From: Roseobacter sinensis
GTDB lineage: Bacteria; Pseudomonadota; Alphaproteobacteria; Rhodobacterales; Rhodobacteraceae
Direction: 5' to 3'
Length of the DNA stretch: 64,000 nt
NCBI RefSeq assembly: GCF_025755255.1
Contig: NZ_JALIEB010000013.1
Span: 48,671 to 112,670, forward strand
Part shown: in pieces, positions 34,288-42,545 of the stretch
Numbering within the stretch: position 1 is the stretch's first letter
Layout: each line of letters opens with the position of its first letter
The notes under the pieces: model-generated
What the model was told of the DNA's origin: nothing
What the model saw: only the letters and a program-made list of their open reading frames with translations
Databases searched by the model: none
Position numbers and translations under genes: made by a program

Positions 34288-35290
34288 CAGAAACGGCAGA
34301 CTGGAACCCGGCCCGGACCCATCCGAGGGACCCCAAGGGCCCTCATCCGTCAGTCACAAAACCCGAAGGACACTTTCACTTTCTGCGGGCAGTAAGCAGA
34401 AACAGACCGGAAACCCCGACATATCCGCCAATAACTGCGATCCTATCCAGCAAGTCCGGATCGCCCCCCCGGATCGGCAAGTAATATCGGTGAATGTAGC
34501 CAATACATTCGTTTGTTTCTTATTATTATCAATGGCTTATATGATATCATGGATTTTGCGAGGCTTGCGTCCTCAGGCACATCAAGAACTTCGCATAGGC
34601 CGGCCAGTTCGAACCAAGCAAAATCACGACACCGCTGCGCACGTGTCCGCGGATCGCTATGACAGTTGGGCGTTGTCAGGACGCACTGCAACGGGCGGCG
34701 CGTATGAGCTCAGACAAGACACAGCGCCGTTCGCGCGAATTGATCGAGGTATTCAACAAGCTTAAGCCCTGGTTCAGATTGGAACCGCGTACCGTGGTTC
34801 GGTCGGTTTATGTAGGGCACCTTATGAGTCTAACCTGACTGCATCACAGAAATGAACTTGCTCCCAATATCCGGATTGGCGGTGAAGGCTATGAGTTGAT
34901 CCAGCGTCACCTCATCCTCAGCATCAAGACCTAGTAGGGCAGGGACTGCAGAGGTTTATTTAATGCGATGCTCGACCTGCTGTGGTGAACCGAAGGCGCA
35001 GCCGCGGTATTCCGCGCGCTCAAGCCCTGCAGTGGACCCCAGTTTACGATATCTCCAGACCATCCTTCCAGCGATGTTCCGACTTTGATGCGCCAGACGT
35101 TGGGCTGGCTCTGCACACGCTTGTCAAAGGGGTTGTCCCACGATTGGAACAGGGTGGCTTTCTGAGCCGCCTTGATCATCAGATGTTCTCCACGACAGCC
35201 GCCGACACCCATTTTCCCAATCTGTCTCACCGGTGTCCAAAAAACCTCCAGTCCTTGATCTGCTAAAAAGTACTTGGCGGTCAGACCAGA
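34288..35290. other. 1-kb stretch without an intact gene
   Basis: This spacer between the accessory block and repC holds only short pieces. An AT-rich stretch with ATGATATCAT lies at about 34490-34560. A plus-strand frame at 34704-34838 (44 codons, MSSDKTQRRSRELIEVFNKL) has no clear ribosome site. On the minus strand at 34830-34950 a gene-like tail (LLGLDAEDEVTLDQLIAF, then a normal stop) lacks a start, and 34931-35230 carries another decayed frame. It looks like debris of earlier insertions. Confidence 0.45.
34830..34949 (-). pseudogene. gene tail without a start, unknown
   Basis: The minus-strand frame ends IAFTANPDIGSKFISVMQSG and a TAG at 34830-34832. It has good codon bias but meets a TAA about 40 codons upstream with no start. 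I cannot name the parent gene. Confidence 0.35.
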
Positions 35291-35306
35291 CTTAACAGCT
35301 GTTAAG
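35291..35306. promoter_or_regulatory. parS-like palindrome, copy 1
   Basis: CTTAACAGCTGTTAAG is a perfect 16-bp palindrome. The centromere sites described for repABC plasmids follow GTTNNCNGCNGNNAAC; this site fits except for the outermost base on each side. RepB would bind here for partition. Confidence 0.75.
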
Positions 35307-35337
35307 TCACATCAGAGCGGCCCACTTTCACCGGACA

Positions 35338-35353
35338 CTTAACAGCTGTTAAG
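35338..35353. promoter_or_regulatory. parS-like palindrome, copy 2, overlapping repC stop
   Basis: An identical copy of the 16-bp palindrome, 47 bases from the first. It overlaps the repC stop codon (35349-35351). Two copies directly behind repC are typical for partition sites in repABC plasmids. Confidence 0.75.
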
Positions 35354-36572
35354 CCGCGCTCCGTCGGCCGATCAGCGCCATGACCATCGGCCCGCAGGAG
35401 AACTCGCCCGCCGCTGCCTTCGATGTCAGCGCGCGGAGATATCCACCCGGCGATCTGATGTCGGCAAAGCGTTCCAGCATGGCAACGACAACGATCGACG
35501 CCTGCTCGGGCCCCATGAACCGCTGCGCTTCTTCCCAGGCGGACGCACTGATGCCCATTGCTGGCCGCACATGGCAGGCAGCGTCGAAAAGTTGGTGCCA
35601 GTGCCGAACATCCCCTTGGTAGAAAGTTTTGAGCGAAGGACAGGCCGCAATCACCAGATGAAGTGGGATCCTGGGCACCCGCTGTGTGTCCGGCCCTTCA
35701 ACGTCAGCCAAAGGCTCATCGTTATCCTTCTCTGGAACATCGGCCGCCGCCCCGCCTTTTTCTAAGGCAGGTTCAAGATCTATAGATTCTTTATTTGAAT
35801 TATGATGGTGACGCTCGAAACGGGCATCACTGGTGTTCATTTCTTCTGTTTCAGGGCCATCAATAGCGTCGCGTGCCTGGTCAAGAAGAGCTTCTAGGTT
35901 CGCGCGACGGGCTGCGAGATCCTCGAGTGGAAGCTTGCGGCGAAGGGCCCGGGCCGTGAGGACGGCCGTATCGCGAAGCTGATCCCAGAGCCCAAGCCCA
36001 GGCTGAACTTCTTCACCAAACTCCGCCAAGGCTGCGAGATCGCGCCGCATGAGGCTCACAACCTCTCTCAGACGCCTGACACGCTCCTCAGCCTCACGCA
36101 CGGCCTCTGCGGCTCGCGCGACCTCTTCTGCCCGGCAGTAAAGCGGGGAGAGATCGAAGCCGAAGGCCACGCGTTCTTCGCCATGCTTGCGGACGTAACG
36201 TTTGCCGTTGGGGCTGTCGCGCCGCACAAGCAAGCCAGCTTCTACCAAACGCGCGAGGTGGCGCCGCATCGTCGAGCAGGGCATACCGTTCAGCCGCTCG
36301 CAAATGGCCTTGTTGGACGGGAAGACGACCATTTCAGCGTTCCCGCCAAGCTTGTCGTCTGGAAAGAAGCTGAGAAGCCCCTGAAGAACGGTCAGATCGC
36401 GCTCGGAAATCCCAAAGGCGGCCTGGGCCTTGGACAGCTCGCGGAGGAGCTCCCACTTGTTGACGGGCTTGCCCGGAACAGACGCCTCGGGCCGCTCGAC
36501 CACACGCAGATGAGCGTGCGAGATCGACCGCATAAACGGTGAAATCGGTGTGTACTCCATGATGTCATTCAC
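35349..36572 (-). CDS. repC: RepC replication initiator
   Basis: This encodes 407 residues. The N-terminal DNA-binding part has the RepC pattern: KWELLRELSKAQAAFGISER and LLSFFPDDKLGGNAEMVVFP, then NKAICERLNGMPCSTMRRHL. The middle is a basic coiled coil and the C-terminal domain ends SPGGYLRALTSKAAAGEFS. RepC initiates replication of repABC plasmids, with the origin usually inside its own gene. The gene follows repB after about 200 bases that hold the antisense RNA. Its stop is inside a parS-like palindrome. Confidence 0.92.
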   Translation of the reverse strand: MNDIMEYTPISPFMRSISHAHLRVVERPEASVPGKPVNKWELLRELSKAQAAFGISERDLTVLQGLLSFFPDDKLGGNAEMVVFPSNKAICERLNGMPCSTMRRHLARLVEAGLLVRRDSPNGKRYVRKHGEERVAFGFDLSPLYCRAEEVARAAEAVREAEERVRRLREVVSLMRRDLAALAEFGEEVQPGLGLWDQLRDTAVLTARALRRKLPLEDLAARRANLEALLDQARDAIDGPETEEMNTSDARFERHHHNSNKESIDLEPALEKGGAAADVPEKDNDEPLADVEGPDTQRVPRIPLHLVIAACPSLKTFYQGDVRHWHQLFDAACHVRPAMGISASAWEEAQRFMGPEQASIVVVAMLERFADIRSPGGYLRALTSKAAAGEFSCGPMVMALIGRRSAA

Positions 36573-36629
36573 GAAGGCAAAATTTTACTGGGCCCGCGAA
36601 TCGCTTTGCGCTTGCGGGATAGGGGCCAG

Positions 36630-36735
36630 AACGCTACATTCAGAGGTGCGAAAACTGAAGTTTTGTAGCGGGCTGGTCCCGTGCGAAACCTAAGAAAGGT
36701 CTCGTGAAGTTAGCTTCTCGGGGCCTTTTTCTTTT
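36630..36735 (+). ncRNA. repABC antisense counter-transcribed RNA (boundaries approximate)
   Basis: On the strand opposite to repC, a strong hairpin at 36696-36727 is followed by TTTCTTTTTT. In repABC plasmids a small antisense RNA of about 50-60 nt is made from the repB-repC spacer and stops repC expression (the incA/ctRNA incompatibility factor). Strand, place and terminator match. The 5' end is a guess. Confidence 0.7.
36696..36727 (+). terminator. terminator of the antisense RNA
   Basis: Stem AAGGTCTCGTGAAG / CTTCTCGGGGCCTT (with G-T pairs) and loop TTAG, followed by a T-rich run. On the repC side the same sequence would form part of the leader structure controlling RepC translation. Confidence 0.75.
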
Positions 36736-36774
36736 TTGCCTGTATCGTGCCTCCTTTTTGTTTGTTGCTCTTCC

Positions 36775-37707
36775 TCAGTCTTCCGAACGCTTCCAGCGCT
36801 CGTGAAGCTCGGTAAGCAGCTGTGGGGCATTGCCTTCCAACCAGCTGACAAAATCGCTGTCCTCGGCCTTCAGCTCGAGTTTGAGTTGTTTGCCACGACG
36901 TCCAGTCGTAACTGTCGCCGCCCCAACGCCCGGAATGACCGTGGCGGGTCGCCCACGCGGGCGAGGTGCGGATTCGGAGTTATCGGGCTTTCCGGCTGCG
37001 GAAAGGGCCGCCAAAAATGCCTGATCGGACTTCTCATCAATGCCGCCAGGGAATGCGCTCTTTGCCTCACTGGCCAAGGCAGCGAGCAGTTCGCGATCAG
37101 CCTCTGAAGTTCCGATCAGCTTCTTCAGCTCTTCCCATCGTGGCCGCCCGATACCTGGCGCGGCACCGATGGCCAGTACCAGTTCTTCTCCAACGGTACG
37201 GACCACGCTCAACAACTGAGACACCCCGGCCTCGGTCAGATTGAGAACCTCGGCGACACCTTTGTTGGTCCGTTCAGAAGGGCTCAGATGATCACCTTCG
37301 AGCAAGGCGGAGGCCACGAGCGCACGTTCAATGAAGCTTAGATCACGCCGCTCCTGGTTCTCCAAAAGCTGATCGCGAAGGGCCTGATCACCCTCCATCT
37401 CGGTGACGATGGCGCGGACCTTGATGCCAAGTTCTCTGCAAGCTTCCAGCCGACGACGGCCATAGATCAGGCTGTATCGGTCATCTTCAAGCGGACGGAC
37501 AAGAATCGGAACTCGCTGGCCATTTTTAGAGATCGACGCCTTGAGACCCTCGATCTCAATTTGCAGACGGTCGTCTAGCCGTCCAGCTGTCTCGATATGG
37601 CCAGGATCAATTTCAAACACACCACCGCGTAGCCGGCGCCCCTCAAGAGCGTCGGGAGCATTGCGAAGTGTCTGCAGGGGCAGACCCAATTTAGGCTTTC
37701 TTGCCAT
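36775..37707 (-). CDS. repB: RepB (ParB-type) partition protein
   Basis: This encodes 310 residues. ParB-fold motifs: GLKASISKNGQRVPILVRPL, SLIYGRRRLEACRELG and QLLENQERRDLSFIERALVA, followed by the HTH (KGVAEVLNLTEAGVSQLLSV). The C-terminal third is variable and includes a basic hinge (RPRGRPATVIPG). RepB binds parS and works with RepA. The start overlaps the end of repA by 17 bases. It is distinct from the 660-residue ParB-like protein. Confidence 0.92.
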   Translation of the reverse strand: MARKPKLGLPLQTLRNAPDALEGRRLRGGVFEIDPGHIETAGRLDDRLQIEIEGLKASISKNGQRVPILVRPLEDDRYSLIYGRRRLEACRELGIKVRAIVTEMEGDQALRDQLLENQERRDLSFIERALVASALLEGDHLSPSERTNKGVAEVLNLTEAGVSQLLSVVRTVGEELVLAIGAAPGIGRPRWEELKKLIGTSEADRELLAALASEAKSAFPGGIDEKSDQAFLAALSAAGKPDNSESAPRPRGRPATVIPGVGAATVTTGRRGKQLKLELKAEDSDFVSWLEGNAPQLLTELHERWKRSED

Positions 37708-38884
37708 TGCGTCCCCACGTGTTCTGGATGATCGCAGCGATCTCGTCGTTTACGGCGTTCATGGACTCGATCGCGCGATCAAAAGTCTGGCGCGTGAAGT
37801 CCTTCTTGTCAGCCTCGTAGAGCGTCTGCTTCGTCAGCCCTGCATCAGAGATAGCCGTCGACTCGACCATGTGGTTGGTCAGGACTGACCTGCCGAACAG
37901 ACCCCGGATGAAGGCAATCACCTCGGTCTGTGGGGCGTCGCCCACCTTGTATCGGGTTGGCAAAAAACGCAGCCAGTCGAAGCGGAGGTTTGCGCCGGCA
38001 TCTCGGATGACGCCAAGCAGATCGGCGGTCATGCGCAGGAACTGCGACATGGACATCAGATCGAGCATCTGCGGGTGAACGGTTACAAGCACCCCAGAGG
38101 ATGCGGAGAGGGCGGACATGGTAAGGAAGCCAAGTTGCGGCGGGCAGTCGATGACAACGACATCATAGTCCGCTTCGACACTGTCGAGCGCGTCACGTAC
38201 ACGGGCGAAGAAGGCGCGGGCGCCACCGCGCTGGATGGCGGCGGGTGTTTCGTGCTCGAATTCCATGAGTTCGAGGTTGCCCGGAATAAGATCAAGACCG
38301 CGGATGTAGGTCTTGCGGATCACATCTGAGATCGGGACCGGTTCATCGTAGCGAACCGCGTCATACAGTGTGCCACCCTCCATCAGGTCCAGCTCGGGCT
38401 GGATACCATGCAGCGCAGAGAGAGATGCCTGCGGATCCAGATCGATCGCAAGGACACGATATCCCTTGAGAGCCAAGCGCTGTGCAAGGTGAGCCGATGT
38501 TGTCGTTTTTCCGCTTCCGCCCTTGAAGTTCACAACAGAGACGATTTGAAGCTCGTCACCGGCACGGCGACCCGGAACGTAGGTTCCAGGCTTCTTCGCG
38601 TTTTTCTCAAGGGCATGGCGAATCTCCCAGATATCATCGAGGGTATATCGCCTGTGGCTGCCAGCGGTGGTTTCGACGTCAGCGATCTTTCCTTCTCGAT
38701 GAAGCTTGCGAAGGTAGGTATGATCAACGCCAAGCAACTCTGCGGCTTCACCGCTGGTCAAGGTGCGCATGACCTTTTTGGCGTCTGGGGGAAAGTGGGC
38801 GGCACGTTGCGCATGAAGGTTCGACGCGAGAAGCTCTGCGTACTGCCCGATGGCAATGTCTAGGTCCTGCTCAGCTTCGCTCAT
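37691..38884 (-). CDS. repA: RepA (ParA-type) partition ATPase
   Basis: This encodes 397 residues. An N-terminal HTH (TSGEAAELLGVDHTYLRKLH, about 43-62) is followed by the ParA ATPase: Walker A KGGSGKTT (121-128), VLAIDLDPQASLS, and VVIDCPPQLGFLTMSAL. RepA partitions plasmid copies and represses the repABC promoter. It is the first gene of the operon, and the operator should lie in 38885-39027, where I see no clear palindrome. Confidence 0.94.
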   Translation of the reverse strand: MSEAEQDLDIAIGQYAELLASNLHAQRAAHFPPDAKKVMRTLTSGEAAELLGVDHTYLRKLHREGKIADVETTAGSHRRYTLDDIWEIRHALEKNAKKPGTYVPGRRAGDELQIVSVVNFKGGSGKTTTSAHLAQRLALKGYRVLAIDLDPQASLSALHGIQPELDLMEGGTLYDAVRYDEPVPISDVIRKTYIRGLDLIPGNLELMEFEHETPAAIQRGGARAFFARVRDALDSVEADYDVVVIDCPPQLGFLTMSALSASSGVLVTVHPQMLDLMSMSQFLRMTADLLGVIRDAGANLRFDWLRFLPTRYKVGDAPQTEVIAFIRGLFGRSVLTNHMVESTAISDAGLTKQTLYEADKKDFTRQTFDRAIESMNAVNDEIAAIIQNTWGRNGKKA

Positions 38885-39027
38885 GTATGCCTCGATCCGT
38901 GGGCGCGTTTTTTATGTGATTGCGCGGTATTTTTCGAGACTATTGCCCGAGCGATGAGATTCGCGCAAGCTCTTTCTAGATTTAGTGTAGCTGATCGCAG
39001 CAGGCACAAGAGCCGAGGCCGCTGAAT

Positions 39028-39915
39028 TCAATCCAGCAGACCCAACCTTTCAGCCCGTTCCAGCAGCATCTTCACCGAAGACGGCTGCCAGCTTGTCCTC
39101 CCACGGGGCGTGCGTTCGCGCATCGCCTCCAGGCGGCTGCAGATCGCCTGAAGCGTGATGTCGGGATCCGCGCCCTTGATGGCCGCGACGATTGCGGGCA
39201 GGCGGTCGTCCGTTTCGCGGCGCCCGGCGCGGGTTAGCACCTCGGCAGGCAGGAAGCCGTCCCGGACATAGACGTTGACGGCGCGCAGCAGGCGGCTTTG
39301 CGTCCAGTGTCGGTCGTGGGGCAGGGGGCCGTTAACGACGCGCAGCACGTCCTCCCAAGCCATATCGGGGCGCAAGCGGCGCACGTGGGGCACCCAGTCC
39401 TGCGCCGTCTGGTTCAACCGCTCCATGTAGCCGTCCTGTCGGGCCAGCCGGACCTTGCGAAGAGCGGCTGGGTCTTTGGCCCGGAGCCCAGGGTTTCCGC
39501 CCACGCGGCCTTTTGTTCGGGCACTGGCGAGGCCGGCCTTCGTGCGTTCCCGGATCAGGGCGCGCTCGAACTCGGCCGCAGCGCCCAGAACCTGCAGCGT
39601 GAACTTGCCTTGCGGGGATCCGGTGTCGATCGGGTCCTGAATAGAACGGAAGAACGCACCCTTGGCCTCGAGCCGCTCGATCACCTCCAGCAGATGCGAC
39701 AACGACCGCGCCAGGCGGTCGATCCGCACGACAACGAGCGTGTCGCCCTTGCCGATGCGTTCCAACACCCGCGCAAGCACCGGCCGCGCACGATTGCCGC
39801 CCGAGGCTTGCTCCTCAAATATCTCGACGCAACCTGCAGTCTTCAGAGCCTCTGACTGGGGCAGGGGGGTCTGATCCTCGGTTGATACGCGGGCATAACC
39901 TATCGGCGGCATCAA
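39028..39915 (-). CDS. serine recombinase (resolvase/invertase family)
   Basis: This encodes 295 residues. The catalytic domain is 1-140: GYARVSTEDQT with nucleophile S11, VVRIDRLARSLSHLLEVIE and the ALIRERTKAGLASARTKGR E-helix. The C-terminal part from about 180 replaces the short HTH of simple resolvases with a longer unassigned region, as in some Tn3-type resolvases of alphaproteobacteria. It may resolve plasmid multimers or be left from a transposon; no transposase is near. The recombination site is probably upstream (39923-39967). Confidence 0.85.
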   Translation of the reverse strand: MMPPIGYARVSTEDQTPLPQSEALKTAGCVEIFEEQASGGNRARPVLARVLERIGKGDTLVVVRIDRLARSLSHLLEVIERLEAKGAFFRSIQDPIDTGSPQGKFTLQVLGAAAEFERALIRERTKAGLASARTKGRVGGNPGLRAKDPAALRKVRLARQDGYMERLNQTAQDWVPHVRRLRPDMAWEDVLRVVNGPLPHDRHWTQSRLLRAVNVYVRDGFLPAEVLTRAGRRETDDRLPAIVAAIKGADPDITLQAICSRLEAMRERTPRGRTSWQPSSVKMLLERAERLGLLD

Positions 39916-39922
39916 AACAGGC

Positions 39923-39967
39923 CGTTTGCAGTTTCATATACCGCCAATAAACGACCGTTTGTAAACG
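39923..39967. promoter_or_regulatory. candidate res site of the serine recombinase
   Basis: CGTTTG half-sites occur in both orientations: CGTTT at 39923-39927 with AAACG at 39949-39953, then the palindrome CGTTTGTAAACG at 39956-39967. The region begins directly upstream of the recombinase gene, where res sites usually lie. Confidence 0.4.
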
Positions 39968-40110
39968 AATGCAAGTAGGTGCTCTCTCGTCGCACTCGTC
40001 TAAAAACCCTTGGTTTCCTTGCGCTGTGGGCGATCTGAGAGGTTCCACCTGCAGTCGCGTGCGCATACTATATAAAGAGTAAAGGCAGCCGCCACAAAAT
40101 CACTTGGGTA

Positions 40111-40138
40111 ATGTGCAAAAGAACAGTATTTTGCACAT
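40111..40138. promoter_or_regulatory. inverted repeat touching the start codon
   Basis: The arms ATGTGCAAAA (40111-40120) and TTTTGCACAT (40129-40138) are perfect with an 8-base spacer. The second arm ends at the base before the ATG at 40139, and no ribosome site is seen in between. It may be an operator for the encoded DNA-binding protein; in RNA it would hide the start. Confidence 0.6.
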
Positions 40139-41206
40139 ATGAAGCCCCAAGCATCCGCTTTGACTGATGATTTCGATGACCCCCTCATCACCACCGAGGA
40201 GGATGAAGAAGCTCACGAAGAGGATCTCTGGTTTCTGCCGGGACCACTCGATGAAGAACCAGATGATTTGCCTCCTGGGCCACGGGCAGAACCGCCCGAC
40301 ACTGCGGTCATCGAAGACTGGGCAAAGGCAGAAAGCGTTCACGCTGCGCGACTGGCACGGGTTGCCGGACGTCTGGGTGCTCTGGATGACCGGCTGCTGC
40401 GCGGCCCCAAAGGCTGGCGGCATCGCCTCGCTTTGATCGAGGCAGCGAACCTCAGCTGGGTCGCAGGGGATAGGGTGAGTTCTGATCGTCTGGCGCTCTG
40501 GATATCGATGCGGCTATCAGGTGCACAGGATGACCCAAATGCCCTAGCAAGAGTTGGATGGGCTGTTCGGCGCCTGACAGGCGGTCCCGGACCGAAGGCT
40601 GACTTGGCCGCCTTCTTGGATCGCCGGGATCCCGAGAACATTGAAGGCAGCGCTGAGCGTTTCGAAGATCGCGCGGGCGGATGGTTGGACGTAATGGCGG
40701 CAGCAATCCAACTCCACCCAATCACGCGGGCTTGCATGGGCTTTCATCTCTGGAGCCTGGCCGGCCTCGGACAGCACAGCCATCAGATAGAAGCCGCCGT
40801 CACCGCGTCCAGGTTCGCGGCCAGCGATGGAAGCGGCGTCATCTTCGCGCCGCTCGCCATGGGCGGGGCAGGGGGGCTGCGTGTGTCGGGTTTGCCAGCC
40901 GAACGCTTGGTACGCTGGTTGGATGGGATGAACAGCGCAATTCTGGCGGCGATGCGAACGCTTGATGATATTGAAGCGTGGAACGGGCGGGCAGAAAACG
41001 TCATGGAGCAACTATCTGGTCGGACGCCAGCCGCCTTGCGAAAGGTTCTTACGGAGTGGCCTCTGGTCTCCGCCCCAATGGCTGAGGCCATGACCAGAGC
41101 GAGTCGCTCCGCTGTTCAGCGAAATCTGGCGTGGATGGAAGAAAGCGGTTTGATCCGCGAGGTGACTGGGCACGGGCGATATCGTATGTGGTGCATTGCT
41201 GACTAA
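40139..41206 (+). CDS. DNA-binding (winged HTH) protein, family unassigned
   Basis: This encodes 355 residues. The N-terminal 55 residues are very acidic. A large helical domain follows (85-290; DDRLLRGPKGWRHRLALIEA and HPITRACMGFHLWSLAGLG). The last 65 residues form a winged helix-turn-helix: VSAPMAEAMTRASRSAVQRN, then LAWMEESGLIREVTG. Similar proteins are frequent on rhizobial and Roseobacter replicons, but I cannot assign a family number safely. The inverted repeat at its start codon suggests autoregulation. It stands alone between the recombinase and the metal region. Confidence 0.6.
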   Translation: MKPQASALTDDFDDPLITTEEDEEAHEEDLWFLPGPLDEEPDDLPPGPRAEPPDTAVIEDWAKAESVHAARLARVAGRLGALDDRLLRGPKGWRHRLALIEAANLSWVAGDRVSSDRLALWISMRLSGAQDDPNALARVGWAVRRLTGGPGPKADLAAFLDRRDPENIEGSAERFEDRAGGWLDVMAAAIQLHPITRACMGFHLWSLAGLGQHSHQIEAAVTASRFAASDGSGVIFAPLAMGGAGGLRVSGLPAERLVRWLDGMNSAILAAMRTLDDIEAWNGRAENVMEQLSGRTPAALRKVLTEWPLVSAPMAEAMTRASRSAVQRNLAWMEESGLIREVTGHGRYRMWCIAD

Positions 41207-41276
41207 GCTTATCGGCAACCATTTGAATTATGCTCTGAATTCAGGCGGTAAGTGTACGGTCAGCCATTGAAGTGCG

Positions 41277-41834
41277 TTACCCGAGCGTCAGCACCATGTT
41301 GTCGGACAAGGCCAGAGGTGGAATGTGCAGGTTCTCCGGCGCAGGCCCTTTGCGAATACGACCCGCGGTATCGTAGTGCGACCCGTGGCAGGGACAGAAC
41401 CATCCTCCAAAATCGCCCGCGCCATCGCCAAGCGGGACACATCCCAAATGCGTGCAGACACCGATCATCACCAGATAGGCGTCATGGCCCGGAATGGCGC
41501 GGTTCTCATCCCGCGCTGCGGCCTCGCCAGGAAGGTTGGGATTGCGCGCATCGGTGTCTGGCAACGCGGAGACCGCCTGTTCACGCGCTTGGGCCAACTC
41601 CGCTTGCGTCCGGTGGCGGATGAAGACGGGTTTTCCGCGCCAATTGACGGTCAGTTGCGTGCCTTCTGCGAGCCCGGAGATATCCACCGAGATTGTCGCC
41701 AGGGCGCGCACATCCGCCGAAGGGTTCATCTGATTGATCAGCGGCCAGAGCGCCGCACCGGAGGCGACGACGCCCGCGCCAGCAGTGGCATAATATAGGA
41801 AATCCCTGCGTTCAGTGTCGTCGGTGGCATCCAT
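41277..41834 (-). CDS. orphan Rieske iron-sulfur protein
   Basis: This encodes 185 residues from the ATG at 41834. The N-terminus [20 protein letters not shown] is a Tat-type anchor. The cluster-binding boxes are C127-T-H129-L-G-C132 and C147-P-C149-H150-G-S, with the SHYD follow-up typical of the bc1 complex subunit. In bc1 the protein carries electrons from ubiquinol to cytochrome c1. Neither cytochrome b nor c1 genes are beside it, so it is a second, plasmid-borne Rieske subunit. It may serve a copper/periplasmic redox chain or replace the chromosomal subunit. Confidence 0.9.
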   Translation of the reverse strand: MDATDDTERRDFLYYATAGAGVVASGAALWPLINQMNPSADVRALATISVDISGLAEGTQLTVNWRGKPVFIRHRTQAELAQAREQAVSALPDTDARNPNLPGEAAARDENRAIPGHDAYLVMIGVCTHLGCVPLGDGAGDFGGWFCPCHGSHYDTAGRIRKGPAPENLHIPPLALSDNMVLTLG

Positions 41835-41942
41835 AGCACAGCGAGTGTGCAACCTTCCCGCCCCGGAACGTCAACGCGGGTTTTGTAATGTTTTGTCTGC
41901 AACCCGGGGGCTGGCGGAGGGAAACTGTGGCGGATCTTCAGC

Positions 41943-42467
41943 TCAATGGTGGGGCGGTTCGCCTTTTGCCATCATGAGGTGATGCTCCTGGTGATGCGCG
42001 CCGATGGTCATCAGCCCGAAGAACCCAAGACCCTGTATCTGGTCGGAATCGCCATCGACGAGGAGGGCAACACCATCCCCGAGATCCTCTGTCGTGACCT
42101 CCCAACCCGTCTCGGATGCAAGGAACGGCGCATGGGCAGGCACCATGGTGCGAATGGCTTCGAGAACGCGCGGTGCTCCGCGGATTTCGAACCGGATACC
42201 GGCGGGCCGCACACTGCGGGTAACCTCGGCCTCCATCGTCACAAGCTCCATGTCCACGAGATGTCGCCTCAGAGCCGCGATATCGACATTTGCCCAATCG
42301 GTGTCCGGATCGGCGCGCAGGAGCGCCACGATCTCGGCCATGGCGGCAAAGGCCGATTGCCCGGTTTCCTGCGGACCCGGCATCGCATGCCCGGTTGCGG
42401 AATGGCTGTGCTGGGCCGCGACGGGTCCAGACAATGACAGGGCAAGCAGGAGAGCAACAAGGCGCAT
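41943..42467 (-). CDS. exported protein of the metal region, unknown
   Basis: This encodes 174 residues from the ATG at 42467 (GGGGGATCCT lies upstream). A signal peptide covers 1-18 (ending VAA-Q). The mature part begins with His-rich HSHSATGHAMPG and ends with GAHHQEHHLMMAKGEPPHH, so histidines and methionines at both ends could bind metal. It is divergently transcribed from the Crp-type regulator, with a shared palindrome between. No family is recognised. Confidence 0.6.
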   Translation of the reverse strand: MRLVALLLALSLSGPVAAQHSHSATGHAMPGPQETGQSAFAAMAEIVALLRADPDTDWANVDIAALRRHLVDMELVTMEAEVTRSVRPAGIRFEIRGAPRVLEAIRTMVPAHAPFLASETGWEVTTEDLGDGVALLVDGDSDQIQGLGFFGLMTIGAHHQEHHLMMAKGEPPHH

Positions 42468-42527
42468 GGGGGGATCCTTTTGAACGGCACGATACCCGTT
42501 TTTCGTAGCACGCAGGCCTGCTCTGGA

Positions 42528-42545
42528 ATATGATTTCAATCATAT
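42528..42545. promoter_or_regulatory. FNR/Crp-type palindrome overlapping a regulator start
   Basis: ATATGATT-TC-AATCATAT is a perfect palindrome containing TGAT-N4-ATCA, the core of Fnr/Crp-family boxes (TTGAT-N4-ATCAA). It overlaps the start codon of the Crp-type gene and lies about 60 bases from the divergent exported-protein gene. Binding here would block the regulator's own expression. Confidence 0.6.

Noticed and set aside
34704..34838. A 44-codon frame beginning MSSDKTQRRSRELI
   Set aside because: Too short, without a ribosome site or a recognisable family. Mentioned in the intergenic entry only.
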